Source: Corynebacterium matruchotii (lineage in GTDB: Bacteria > Actinomycetota > Actinomycetes > Mycobacteriales > Mycobacteriaceae). Taken from it: a DNA stretch of 64,000 nucleotides. Numbering within the stretch: position 1 is the first letter of the stretch; each line of letters starts with the position of its first letter. The stretch spans positions 2,294,001 to 2,358,000 of the forward strand of contig NZ_CP050134.2 of the NCBI RefSeq assembly GCF_011612265.2. Direction: 5' to 3'. The notes beneath the pieces were generated by a model that did no database searches, was not told the DNA's origin, and saw only the letters and a list, made by a program, of their open reading frames with translations. The position numbers were made by a program, and so were the translations under genes. Below, one piece after another: positions 28,122 through 37,291 of the stretch.

Positions 28122-29056
28122 GCGCGTTGGACACGTTACACCAGTTGCCCAAGGTGCGCCGCAGTTGGCCGCATGATGATGGCAGTATCACTGTGGAGCT
28201 TGTCGACGATGATTCCCGGGTGCGGGCCGGTCTGATTCATCCGAATGGGGTGTGGGAGATGGCCGACTATGGGGTGGATGAGAAGCTGCCGGATTTGACG
28301 CCGCACGATGGGATTGTGAGCCATAAGTGGCATGAGCATGCGGTGATTATGGATGCGGATCGGGTGTACGGCTATATGTTGCCGGAGCAGAATCGGGCGA
28401 TCATTCGGGCGCATTCGTTATTGGCGCAAAAATGCACGGTGGCGCATTTGAATGTGGCCCGGGTGTTGTCGCACACGGATTCGATGGTGATTTTGAATCG
28501 GCTGCCGGGAATTACGGTGTATGACTTTGGTGATGAGGCGGCACCGGCGTGGGTGATTTTTGCCCAGTTGTGGCCGCAGTTTACGACGTTTCAGCTGCCG
28601 GTGAAGAAGCACACGGCGGCGGATGAGGCGCAGGTGTTGCGGTGGTGGGCCGATAAGGTGCCGGGCATTTCGGTGGATCAGGCGATTGCCGGTTTGACCA
28701 GTGGTACTCCCGACCCGGAGGTGTTGTTGCATGGTGATTTGCATGATAAGCACCTGTTTTTTGATGGGTCCCGGCTGAGCTTGGTGAGTTTGGAAACGCT
28801 GGCGCGGGGTGAGGCCGCGGCGGATTTGGGCAATGTGTTGGCCTATGCGGAGCTGCGGTGGTATCAGGGCAATATTAATGATGCCACCCGGGATGTGATG
28901 GTGGATTCGGTGCATACGTTGGCGGATTCGCTGCATGTGAGCCCGGCGCGGCTGTCGGCGTATTACGAGGCGGCGCGGCGCCGGGTGGCGTGTGTATATA
29001 GTTTCCGGCCGCAGGCGTCGTCGTGGTTGGCTCAGTGGATTGCGACGTTTTCGTAA
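28118..29056 (+). CDS. APH-fold phosphotransferase-like protein 2, catalytic residues altered
   Basis: 312 residues, translationally coupled to the preceding paralogue-like gene (ATGA overlap). The C-lobe reads LLHGDLHDKHLFFDGSRL followed by LVSLETLARGEAAADLGN. Related phosphotransferases usually show HGDLHxxN/Q and LLDLDTL; here His and Ser replace the metal-binding residues, while the HGD aspartate remains. No clear ATP-binding Lys is seen in the N-lobe. Together with its neighbour it may form a heterodimeric binding or scaffold unit. It ends 6 bp before the dehydrogenase gene. Confidence 0.78.
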   Translation: MSALDTLHQLPKVRRSWPHDDGSITVELVDDDSRVRAGLIHPNGVWEMADYGVDEKLPDLTPHDGIVSHKWHEHAVIMDADRVYGYMLPEQNRAIIRAHSLLAQKCTVAHLNVARVLSHTDSMVILNRLPGITVYDFGDEAAPAWVIFAQLWPQFTTFQLPVKKHTAADEAQVLRWWADKVPGISVDQAIAGLTSGTPDPEVLLHGDLHDKHLFFDGSRLSLVSLETLARGEAAADLGNVLAYAELRWYQGNINDATRDVMVDSVHTLADSLHVSPARLSAYYEAARRRVACVYSFRPQASSWLAQWIATFS

Positions 29057-29062
29057 GGCGTT

Positions 29063-30355
29063 ATGAAGATTAATGTTATTGGTTGCGGCTATTTAGGCAC
29101 GGTGCATGCCGCTTGCTTGGCGACGCTCGGGCACGAGGTGGTGGGCGTCGACACGGATGCGGCCCGGGTTCAGCGGCTTTCTCGTGGTGAGGCTGGGTTT
29201 TTTGAGCCGGGTTTGCCAGAGCTGTTGGCGCAGGCACTCGGGTCGGGCCGGCTGTCGTTTGCCACAGAGCCCACGCCGGCGGAGGTGTATTTCCTGACGG
29301 TTGGCACCCCGCAGGTGGCGGATGGCCTGGCGGCGGATGTGAGTTTTGTGCATGCCGCAATTGATAGCATTCTTCCGGTTGCTTCCCTGGATGCGGTGGT
29401 GGTGGGGAAATCCACGGTGCCGGTGGGGACGGCGGCGGGACTCGTCGACAAGCTTGGTGGGCGGGCTTTGGTGTGGAGCCCGGAATTTCTGCGGGAGGGG
29501 TTCGCGGTCGCGGACACGCTACACCCGGATAGGTTAGTGTATGGGCTACCGGATGATCCGGCTACGGCGTGTCGCGCCCAAAATGCTCTCGATCAAGTGT
29601 ATGAATCTATGTTGGCGGCTGACGTGCCGCGACTGACGATGAATTACGCCACGGCGGAGCTAGTCAAAATGGCGGCTAATTCATTTTTGGCCACAAAGAT
29701 TAGTTTTATGAATACCATGGCGGAATTATGCGAATGCACTGGTGGGGACGTGACATTGCTAGCAGAGGCATTGGGGTTGGATGCTCGCATCGGGCCGCTG
29801 TTTCTGCGCGCAGGAATTGGATTTGGTGGGGGTTGTTTACCGAAAGATATTCGGGCAATTATTGCCCGTGCTACCGAACTAGGAGTCGATGATACCGTGT
29901 CGTTTTTACATCATGTGGATGCCATTAATCAGCACAGTCGGGACCGGGTAGTGGATCGGGCGTTGCAGCTGTTGGGCGATGAGCCGGAGGGCAAGAAGGT
30001 GACGGTGTTGGGCGCATCGTTTAAGCCCAATAGTGATGATATTCGGGATTCTCCCGCCCTGGAGGTGGCCGATAGGTTGCACGATCAGGGGGCGGAGGTG
30101 ACGGTGACGGATCCGCAGGCACTGTTTGGGGTGCATAGGAGTTTCCCGCATTTGCACACCGAGTCGGATATTACCGCGGCTTTGACCGGCGCCGAACTGG
30201 TGTTGTTGTTGACGGAGTGGCAGGAGTTTTCCCACTTGGATCCGCAGGCGACGATTGATTTGGTGGAACGCCCCCAGCTTATCGACGGCCGGAACGCGCT
30301 CAATCCTAGAGCTTGGCGGGCTGCCGGTTGGCGTTATACCGGGATGGGGCGGTAA
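29063..30355 (+). CDS. UDP-glucose/GDP-mannose 6-dehydrogenase family protein
   Basis: 430 residues. N-terminal NAD-binding motif GCGYLGTVHA, SPEFLREG, the central helical NYATAELVKMAANSFLATKISFMN and the catalytic-cysteine motif GFGGGCLPKDIRA are all intact, followed by the C-terminal UDP-binding domain (GASFKPNSDDIRDSPALE). It oxidises a nucleotide sugar to the uronate in two NAD steps. It is the only clearly active enzyme in the cluster from 26184 to 30355; the glycosyltransferase it would supply is broken. The stop is followed after 25 bp by the histidine kinase gene. Confidence 0.93.
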   Translation: MKINVIGCGYLGTVHAACLATLGHEVVGVDTDAARVQRLSRGEAGFFEPGLPELLAQALGSGRLSFATEPTPAEVYFLTVGTPQVADGLAADVSFVHAAIDSILPVASLDAVVVGKSTVPVGTAAGLVDKLGGRALVWSPEFLREGFAVADTLHPDRLVYGLPDDPATACRAQNALDQVYESMLAADVPRLTMNYATAELVKMAANSFLATKISFMNTMAELCECTGGDVTLLAEALGLDARIGPLFLRAGIGFGGGCLPKDIRAIIARATELGVDDTVSFLHHVDAINQHSRDRVVDRALQLLGDEPEGKKVTVLGASFKPNSDDIRDSPALEVADRLHDQGAEVTVTDPQALFGVHRSFPHLHTESDITAALTGAELVLLLTEWQEFSHLDPQATIDLVERPQLIDGRNALNPRAWRAAGWRYTGMGR

Positions 30356-30380
30356 TAGTTTCGGGTAGTACAATGACGGC

Positions 30381-31550
30381 ATGCGTGCTGGACCGGATTC
30401 CCTACCCCAACCCATGCCTGATTGGTTACGGGACGTGCTGGTCACGATTATGGTCATTAGCGTCACGTTCACTGCCGACCCCGCTCACCCGTATCAGCCG
30501 CCCACGGTTCTTTCGATTGTGTTGTCGGTGACGGCGGCGGGATTGTTGTTGATGCGCCGCCGCCGGCCGATCCTTATCGCCATTGCTATGGTGGGGTTGT
30601 TTGTTGTGGGGTCGGTGTGGGCGCGGGACCATAACCCTGGGTTGTTGTTGGCGGTCACTATCGCAATAGCTGGGTTGTTTTACCAGCGGGGCATGGATGT
30701 TGGGATTCCCGTGGCGATCGGCGCCCTCATTGCCATGGAGGTGGCTACCTGGCATTTTGTGGGTGCGGTGTTTACCTACCACATGCTGCACCCGATTTTC
30801 AGCGTGGCGTTTGCCGGTGCCGCCGGCGATTCGGTGCGCATGCACCGCCGCTATATTAAGGCCATCACCGACCGGGCGATTCGGGCGGAGCAAACCCGCG
30901 AGTCCGAGGCGGCCCGGCGGGTCACGGAGGAGCGGCTACGGATCGCCCGGGATTTGCACGATACGGTGGCGCACCAAATTTCGGTGATTAGCCTCAACGC
31001 CGGGGTGGCGTCCCAAATGATGGAGAAGCACCCGCAGCAGGCCCGGGAGTCGTTGGCGACGGTGCGGAATGCCGCCCGGTCGGTGTTGACGGAGATCGGG
31101 AACCTGCTGGAGCATTTACGCAGCACGGAGTCCGGCGGCACCGGGGAGTTGGATACCACGCCCCAGCCGTCGATAAGCCACATTGATGGGCTGGTGGCGA
31201 AGTTCAGCCAGGTGGGCATGCGGGTGGTGGTGCAGAAACCCGACGACCTGGGTCGGGTGCCGGCAGCGGTGGGGCGGGTGGCGTACCGGATCGTCCAGGA
31301 GGCACTAACGAACGCCTATAAGCATGGCGATAACACGCACGCGGTGGTGGATTTGCGGCTGAAGGATTCCGCCCTCACTATCACCGTCACGAACCCGGCC
31401 AGCCCCCAGCCGGAAACCACTGGGCAGGGTTTCGGCCTGATCGGGTTGCAGGAGCAGGCGGCCAGTGTGCGGGGCACTATCGCCGCCGGGCTGGTGGATA
31501 ATGATTGGCGGGTGACCGCCACCCTCCCGTTTCAAGGAAGCACCCTATGA
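30381..31550 (+). CDS. Sensor histidine kinase, NarL/DesK type (HisKA_3)
   Basis: 389 residues. About five hydrophobic helices in residues 18-145 form the sensor, with short loops, so the signal is probably sensed in the membrane. A coiled-coil linker leads to RIARDLHDTVAHQISVI with the phospho-accepting His at about residue 193, then a HATPase_c domain (EALTNAYKHG, GFGLIGLQEQA). It overlaps the response regulator by ATGA. Targets are not evident; the DHA2 pump 100 bp beyond the regulator is a candidate. Confidence 0.92.
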   Translation: MRAGPDSLPQPMPDWLRDVLVTIMVISVTFTADPAHPYQPPTVLSIVLSVTAAGLLLMRRRRPILIAIAMVGLFVVGSVWARDHNPGLLLAVTIAIAGLFYQRGMDVGIPVAIGALIAMEVATWHFVGAVFTYHMLHPIFSVAFAGAAGDSVRMHRRYIKAITDRAIRAEQTRESEAARRVTEERLRIARDLHDTVAHQISVISLNAGVASQMMEKHPQQARESLATVRNAARSVLTEIGNLLEHLRSTESGGTGELDTTPQPSISHIDGLVAKFSQVGMRVVVQKPDDLGRVPAAVGRVAYRIVQEALTNAYKHGDNTHAVVDLRLKDSALTITVTNPASPQPETTGQGFGLIGLQEQAASVRGTIAAGLVDNDWRVTATLPFQGSTL

Positions 31551-32218
31551 TTAGGGTTTTGCTTGTCGACGATCAGGCGCTCATCCGACAGGCCATTTCC
31601 GTCATGCTTGACGCCACCGACGACATCACTATCGTGGGCCAAGGCGATACCGGGTTGGATGCCATCGCCATGGCGCAGCGACTCCAGCCCGATGTGGTAC
31701 TCATGGATATTCGCATGCCCGAGCTTGATGGCATTGCGGCCACGGAAAAAATTTGTGGTAACCCGGATTTGGCCGCCACTCGGGTGTTGATTCTCACCAC
31801 GTTTGAGAATGACACGAATATTGTGGCGGCGCTGCGGGCCGGGGCCAGCGGGTTTATCGGTAAGGGGTCGGAGCCAGAGGAGCTCGCCCGGGCGGTGCGG
31901 GCGGTGGCGAACGGGGATGCGTTGTTGTCCCCCTCGGCGACCCGGAGTTTGATTACCCGCATGCTGCAACCCACCGAGGCTGACCCGGAGCCATATGCGA
32001 ACCCGGAGCTCATTGATGCCCTCACGATTAGGGAGCGGGAGGTGTTGCGGCTGGTCACCAAGGGGTTGTCGAATCAGGAGATCGCGGACGAGCTGGTTAT
32101 TTCCATTCATACGACGAAAACCCATGTGGGGAATATTATGACGAAGCTGGGCGCCCACGATCGGGCGCAGTTGGTGATTGTTGGTTACGAGAGCGGCCTG
32201 GTAGCGCCGGGGGGCTAA
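31547..32218 (+). CDS. Response regulator, NarL/FixJ family
   Basis: 223 residues from the ATG at 31547 that overlaps the kinase stop. Receiver domain with the DD pair (LVDDQ), phospho-acceptor Asp in VVLMDIRMPELDG at about residue 54 and the LTTF/K switch region; LuxR-type helix-turn-helix LTIREREVLRLVTKGLSNQEIADEL at about residues 155-180. Cognate partner of the preceding kinase. Confidence 0.95.
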   Translation: MIRVLLVDDQALIRQAISVMLDATDDITIVGQGDTGLDAIAMAQRLQPDVVLMDIRMPELDGIAATEKICGNPDLAATRVLILTTFENDTNIVAALRAGASGFIGKGSEPEELARAVRAVANGDALLSPSATRSLITRMLQPTEADPEPYANPELIDALTIREREVLRLVTKGLSNQEIADELVISIHTTKTHVGNIMTKLGAHDRAQLVIVGYESGLVAPGG

Positions 32219-32234
32219 AATATCCACCACCGTA

Positions 32235-32250
32235 TACCCCTGTGGGGGTA
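32235..32250. promoter_or_regulatory. CsoR-type operator-like palindrome before the DHA2 pump
   Basis: TATACCCCTGTGGGGGTA, with TACCC and GGGTA half-sites spaced 6 bp, resembles operators of CsoR/DUF156 repressors (copper or other thiol-reactive signals). It lies 71 bp before the ATG of the MFS gene and 17 bp after the regulator stop. No csoR-type gene is in the window. It could also act as a weak hairpin ending the two-component operon, but no U tract follows. Confidence 0.45.
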
Positions 32251-32320
32251 GGCGCGAGCGTGGAAAGATCACCTTCCCAGGCGATGTTACTTATCAATCG
32301 GCTACTTATTATTAGCTACT

Positions 32321-33907
32321 ATGACAACGAAGTTAACAACAGAAGACGTGCCTCAGCCGGTGGTGCCGCCGCAATCCCCTACCGGCCAGGATGCGAATAA
32401 GCGCACAATATTCATGGTTTTCGCCGGACTCATCGTGTCGATGCTTTTGTCGGCGTTAGACCAGACGGTGTTTTCCACGGCGCTGCCCACCATTGTGGGT
32501 GAGCTCGATGGGGTGAACCACATGCTGTGGGTGACCACCGGCTACCTGGTGGCCGTCACCATTATGATGCCGATTTACGGCAAATTAGGCGACATGATGG
32601 GCCGGAAAACGCTCTTCTTGGGGGCGCTCACCGTGTTCCTCATCGGGTCGGTGATTGGTGGGTTCGCCACCAATATGACCTGGCTTATTATTGCCCGCGT
32701 GGTGCAGGGCCTGGGCGGCGGCGGGCTCATGATCTTGTCGCAGGCCATTATTGCAGACATTGTTCCCGTCCGGGACCGCGGCAAATACATGGGTGTGATG
32801 GGGGCCGTGTTCGGCCTGTCCAGTGTGGTCGGCCCCGTGCTGGGTGGTTGGTTCGCCGAGAGCATCGGGTGGCGTTGGGTATTTTGGATGAACCTGCCCA
32901 TCGGGATAATCGCCATTATCATTGCGGCCACCGTGTTAAAGCTACCCAAGCATGACACCAAGTTCACGTTCGACGTGTGGGGCACGCTCACCATGGCGGT
33001 TGCCGTGACCTCGATCATTCTTATTGCGTCCTGGGGTGGGGTGGAGTACGAGTGGGGTTCCGCCACGATCATTAACCTCATTATCACCGCCATTGTGTTC
33101 TCTGCCCTGTTTGTGTGGGCGGAGGCGACGGCCACGGATCCGCTTATTCCACTGAAGGTGTTTCAAAGCCGAAACTTTGTGCTGGCCACTATCACCGGGC
33201 TGTTTATCGGCATCGCTATGTTCGGAGTGCTGGCCTACATGCCCACCTATTTGCAAATGGTGACCGGGGTGAATGCGACCGGTTCGGGGTTGATGATGTT
33301 CCCCATGGTTGTCGGGTTGATGGGCATGGCAATGACCACGGGGGCACTCGCTTCGAAGACCGGTAAATACAAGTGGATGCCGATCGCCAGCATGGTGGTG
33401 TTAGCGATCAGCCTGTGGCTGTTGTCCACCCTCACGGTCGAAACCCCGCTGTGGGTGCTGCTTAGCTATATGTTCCTGCTGGGTGCCGGCATTGGGTTGG
33501 GCATGCAGATCCTGGTGCTTGTGGTGCAGAATTCCTTCTCCGATCATGAGGTGGGCATGGCCACGGCGTCGAATAACTTCTTCCGCGAGATCGGCGCTTC
33601 CCTGGGTGGGGCGTTTGTGGGCGCCCAGTTCACGACCCGGCTGACGGATCTGCTGGGCGAACGTATGTCCGCTTTGGGCCCGGCCGTGGCCTCCGCAATG
33701 GGTGGCGGGAAAATGGATATGAATTCGCTCACCCCGGCCCGGGTGAACCAGCTGCCGGATGCGATCCACGACGTGATTGTGGGCGCCTATAACGATGCGC
33801 TGACACCGGTGTTTTTGCTGCTCATCCCCATGATCGCCGCCGGGTTTGTGACGGTCATGTTCATCAAGGAGGTGCCGCTGCGGGCTAAGTTGGAAACCGC
33901 CGAATAA
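32321..33907 (+). CDS. MFS drug efflux transporter, DHA2 (EmrB/QacA) type
   Basis: 528 residues with about 14 hydrophobic helices. Motif A-like GKLGDMMGRKT after helix 2, the DHA2 helix-1 motif LDQTVFSTALPTI and motif C-like GPVLGGWFAESIGWRW at helix 5. An acidic residue in helix 1 suggests proton-coupled export of cationic or lipophilic compounds. It ends at a strong terminator made of two inverted GTCGAAAAGC words. Regulation may involve the two-component system upstream or the CsoR-like site. Confidence 0.92.
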   Translation: MTTKLTTEDVPQPVVPPQSPTGQDANKRTIFMVFAGLIVSMLLSALDQTVFSTALPTIVGELDGVNHMLWVTTGYLVAVTIMMPIYGKLGDMMGRKTLFLGALTVFLIGSVIGGFATNMTWLIIARVVQGLGGGGLMILSQAIIADIVPVRDRGKYMGVMGAVFGLSSVVGPVLGGWFAESIGWRWVFWMNLPIGIIAIIIAATVLKLPKHDTKFTFDVWGTLTMAVAVTSIILIASWGGVEYEWGSATIINLIITAIVFSALFVWAEATATDPLIPLKVFQSRNFVLATITGLFIGIAMFGVLAYMPTYLQMVTGVNATGSGLMMFPMVVGLMGMAMTTGALASKTGKYKWMPIASMVVLAISLWLLSTLTVETPLWVLLSYMFLLGAGIGLGMQILVLVVQNSFSDHEVGMATASNNFFREIGASLGGAFVGAQFTTRLTDLLGERMSALGPAVASAMGGGKMDMNSLTPARVNQLPDAIHDVIVGAYNDALTPVFLLLIPMIAAGFVTVMFIKEVPLRAKLETAE

Positions 33908-33964
33908 TTCGTGACAAATCCCATGTCTCCTCGGGGCTGGGATACGTACAATTGAGCTAACAGG

Positions 33965-34017
33965 GCGTCGAAAAGCTTACTACTACACCCGCGCGAAGCT
34001 TTTCGACGCTTTTGCTT
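33965..34017 (+). terminator. Terminator of the DHA2 pump gene
   Basis: GCGTCGAAAAGCTT (33965-33978) pairs with AAGCTTTTCGACGC (33996-34009), a 14-bp stem around a 17-nt loop, followed by TTTTGCTTT. It is formed from two inverted GTCGAAAAGC words. It also lies 5 bp past the convergent pullulanase stop. Confidence 0.9.
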
Positions 34018-34021
34018 TGCC

Positions 34022-35947
34022 CTAGTTAATGTGCTCCACCACCGCCAACCGGAGTGGGGGCACCACGAGTTTCTTATTGATCTCCTGCGCTTTCGGGTCG
34101 AAATGCACCACACCGTCGTTGATGTGCACCTTATAGGTGCCGGCCGGCAGGGGGTGGTGCCAGGAGGAATAGTTGGCGTTGATCATGACCAGGGCATCCC
34201 GGCCGGTCCCGAACGCGCCAGCCACCCGGTAGCTTAGATGCAGGCCCTTTGCGGTGATGAGTTGAGCCGAGGCCTTAATCACTTCATAGTCGGATTCCCG
34301 CAGCCAGGGCCAGGTTTTCCGGAACGCATTCAGGTCTTTGAAGTAGCGCACCTCATTGGCGAACCTGCCGGCCCGATCGTAGTCGAACACGTTCACGGAG
34401 TCGGGGCTACGGTAGGAGTTTTCGACCCCGTTTTTGGTGCGCAGAAACTCCTGGCCGGCGTGGATGAATACCACTCCCCGACCAATGTATTGGGTGCCGG
34501 TGGCCAGAATGTGGCGTTTGGCGATATCGGGTTCCCGCGCCCACATGAGTGTGTAAGTGCCGCGCAGCTTGTCGAACATGGTCCAGTTGTCGTGCGCCTC
34601 GTTATAGAGCACCGATTGGGCGGCGGAGGCGAATCTCCGGTTCGCGGGTGTTCCCAATAGGGCATCATATAACGCCCCCGCATTGGATTGCACGCAATCA
34701 TAGCTGCCGACGCAGCCGGACACGAAGCCCGGGTCGGAGAGGATAAAGTTGGAGCCTTTGATGATGTCCCGGTAGAAATCGTTGAACGAGCTCACCCCCG
34801 GCATGAGTCGGCTATTGCCGTGGTGGGCCGGCACCACTCCGTCCGGGTGGTGGCCCAAATCCCAGCCCTCGCCAAGGAGAATGATACCGGGGTCGATGTC
34901 GTCCACGGCGGCCCGCACCGCATTCATGGTGTCCACATCGTGAATGCCCATGAGGTCGAACCGGAACCCGTCGAGGCCGAAGGTGGTGGCCCAATAGGTG
35001 ATGGAGTCGACAATGAATTTCCGCATCATGAGCTGCTCGGATGCGGTTTCATTGCCGCAGGCGGTGCCGTTATAGAAGCCGCCATCGGGCCGCATGCGGA
35101 AATAGTAGCCGGGAACAGTGCGTTCCAAGGGGGAATCCGCCGCGTCGTACACATGGTTGTATACCACGTCCATGATGACGCGAATCCCGCGGGCGTGAAA
35201 CGCATCCACGAGCTGCCGGAACTCCTGAATGCGACTGGTGGGGTCGGTGGGGTCGGTAGCATAGGATCCCTCCGGCACGTTATAGTGCACCGGATCATAC
35301 CCCCAGTTGTATTGGGCGCCGAACCGCAGGTCCCCGGTTTCGTCGACCGAACCGAAATCAAAAACGGGAAGTAGCTGCACGTGGGTGACCCCCAGGCTGG
35401 CAATGTAGTCCAGGCCCGAAAGATTCCCGGCGGCGGTGCGGGTGCCGGCCTCGGTGAGGCCCAAGAATTTGCCCTTGTGGGTGATGCCGTTTCCCGGGCC
35501 GATTGTGAGGTCGCGGACGTGCAGTTCGTAGATGATGGCGTCCGATGCCGACCCAAAGCTAGGCATGCGGGTGGCCTGCCCCAAAAGCTTGTCGACGTTC
35601 ACTACGACGCCGCGCTGCCCGTTGGCGGTGACCGCGCGGGCATAGGGATCAACGGACTCGGTCCCCGAACCGCCGGCTTCGAACACCAATGTGTAGGTGT
35701 ATTCGGCACCGTCCTGGTCACCCGACAACCGGCATTCCCACACCCCCGGATGGGGTTGGTCGGGGGTCATGGGGTAGGTTCCCGCGGCGGGACCGGAGTG
35801 CACGTTCAGCACCACCCGCCAGGCGGTCGGCGCCCACAGCCGAAACGTCGTGCCGTCGGCTGCGTGCAATGCGCCTAGGGTGCCGTCGAAAAAGTACCGG
35901 TTATTAAACTCGGGAGAGTGCAGTTCGCCAATGGTGTAGCGGGGCAT
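34022..35947 (-). CDS. pulA: Type I pullulanase (GH13_14)
   Basis: 641 residues. Starts with a CBM48-like domain (TFRLWAPTAWRVVLNVHS) and carries the type I pullulanase signature YNWGYDPVHYNVPEGSYAT. Catalytic regions: VIMDVVYNHV (I), LDGFRFDLMGIHD with the nucleophile Asp (II), LLGEGWDLG with the acid Glu (III) and NEAHDNWTM (IV). No signal peptide, so it acts in the cytosol, debranching imported maltodextrins or glycogen. It lies about 100 bp downstream of musK on the same strand. Confidence 0.93.
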   Translation of the reverse strand: MPRYTIGELHSPEFNNRYFFDGTLGALHAADGTTFRLWAPTAWRVVLNVHSGPAAGTYPMTPDQPHPGVWECRLSGDQDGAEYTYTLVFEAGGSGTESVDPYARAVTANGQRGVVVNVDKLLGQATRMPSFGSASDAIIYELHVRDLTIGPGNGITHKGKFLGLTEAGTRTAAGNLSGLDYIASLGVTHVQLLPVFDFGSVDETGDLRFGAQYNWGYDPVHYNVPEGSYATDPTDPTSRIQEFRQLVDAFHARGIRVIMDVVYNHVYDAADSPLERTVPGYYFRMRPDGGFYNGTACGNETASEQLMMRKFIVDSITYWATTFGLDGFRFDLMGIHDVDTMNAVRAAVDDIDPGIILLGEGWDLGHHPDGVVPAHHGNSRLMPGVSSFNDFYRDIIKGSNFILSDPGFVSGCVGSYDCVQSNAGALYDALLGTPANRRFASAAQSVLYNEAHDNWTMFDKLRGTYTLMWAREPDIAKRHILATGTQYIGRGVVFIHAGQEFLRTKNGVENSYRSPDSVNVFDYDRAGRFANEVRYFKDLNAFRKTWPWLRESDYEVIKASAQLITAKGLHLSYRVAGAFGTGRDALVMINANYSSWHHPLPAGTYKVHINDGVVHFDPKAQEINKKLVVPPLRLAVVEHIN

Positions 35948-36050
35948 ACCCGAGACTCCTTTCTGCCGTGATGCGGATAGCGGGGGTAATCAGTACGAGG
36001 CTACCCCTCCCGCCGGCATGTGCGCGAGTATGCCCGAAAACCGCTGGGGG

Positions 36051-37130
36051 TTAGACCGGTAGGCGCTCCCCGGTGGCGGTGGCGAACACGTGGTGTTCAT
36101 CCGGATTGATCCGAACGTGGAACACCGAGCCCGGCGCCGGCGCGCTGTTCGGCAAGGTGCGAACCACCACCTGGGTGGAATCTTCCGGAGTGCCGGTGAT
36201 GTGCCCATACAGGTAGGAGTCGGAGCCCAACTCCTCCACGAAATCGAGTTTGATGGGGATGGTGTTCGGTTCGGAATCCGACACCAATTCGATGGATTCG
36301 GGGCGGAAGCCCACGGTCACTTCGGTTTCGGACACGGCGGGGATCGGGATGCGGGCATCCCCGTAGTGGGCGATGTGGTCTTCGTCCTTGGTGCATTCGA
36401 GGAGATTCATGGCGGGGGAGCCAATGAATCCGGCCACAAACACATTCTGGGGGGCGTCGTAAAGCTCGCGGGGGGAGCCGGCCTGCTGCAGAATGCCGCC
36501 ATTGAGCACGGCAATGCGGTCGCCCATGGTGAGCGCCTCGGTTTGGTCGTGCGTCACATAGAGGGTGGTGACGCCGAGTTCGCGTTGCAGGGCGGCGATT
36601 TCGGTACGGGTCTGCACCCGCAGTTTCGCATCCAGGTTCGAAAGCGGCTCGTCCATGAGGAACACTTTCGGCTTCCGCACAATAGCGCGGCCCATGGCCA
36701 CACGCTGCCGCTGGCCGCCCGAGAGCGCTTTCGGCTTACGATCCAGGTAAGGCAGCAGGTCCAGGCGCTTCGCCATGGTCTCAACCTGCTTATCAATCTG
36801 ATCCTTGGGCATGCCCGCAATCTTGAGGGCAAACCCCATGTTTTCCCGCACCGACATGTGAGGGTAGAGCGCATAGTTTTGGAACACCATGGCGATATCG
36901 CGTTCCTTCGGCGGCGCGGTCGTCACATCGGTGTCACCAATCAGGATACGGCCGGCGGTCACGTCCTCCAGGCCAGCCAGCATGCGCAGGGTTGTGGACT
37001 TGCCGCAACCCGACGGGCCAACGAGCACTAGGAATTCGCCATCGGCGACTTCCAGATCAAAATTATTAACAGTAGGGGCTTTGGCGTTGGGGTACACCAG
37101 GGTGACGGCTTCATAGGTCACAGATGCCAT
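36051..37130 (-). CDS. musK: ABC transporter ATPase, UgpC/MalK/MsiK type
   Basis: 359 residues. Walker A GPSGCGKST at about residue 38, Q-loop, signature LSGGQRQRVAMGRA, Walker B VFLMDEPLSNLD, H-loop VTHDQTEA, then a C-terminal TOBE/OB domain (about residues 240-359). This form energises carbohydrate importers and often serves several. No permease is adjacent, so it is probably the ATPase for MusFG at 19-21 kb. The CDS contains one GTCGTAAAGC word (36456-36465). Confidence 0.9.
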   Translation of the reverse strand: MASVTYEAVTLVYPNAKAPTVNNFDLEVADGEFLVLVGPSGCGKSTTLRMLAGLEDVTAGRILIGDTDVTTAPPKERDIAMVFQNYALYPHMSVRENMGFALKIAGMPKDQIDKQVETMAKRLDLLPYLDRKPKALSGGQRQRVAMGRAIVRKPKVFLMDEPLSNLDAKLRVQTRTEIAALQRELGVTTLYVTHDQTEALTMGDRIAVLNGGILQQAGSPRELYDAPQNVFVAGFIGSPAMNLLECTKDEDHIAHYGDARIPIPAVSETEVTVGFRPESIELVSDSEPNTIPIKLDFVEELGSDSYLYGHITGTPEDSTQVVVRTLPNSAPAPGSVFHVRINPDEHHVFATATGERLPV

Positions 37131-37146
37131 AATAAAAATCCTCCAT

Positions 37147-37199
37147 CGGCAGGTACGTGCCGAACGATCCGAGTGGAAGTCTCCCGTATTATCCGGGAG
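37147..37199. promoter_or_regulatory. Two inverted repeats in the musK 5' region
   Basis: CGGCA-N6-TGCCG (about 37147-37162) and CTCCCG-N7-CGGGAG (37181-37199) lie 17-70 bp before the musK ATG. They could be operator or leader hairpins; no known motif is recognised. Confidence 0.35.
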
Positions 37200-37291
37200 C
37201 TTATCGCCGCAGGATTACGACTATGTTCTATTTAATCAGAGTAAGATGAATTTGTCGTGTTTTCACAAAATATTGAGAGATAAAATTAGTT

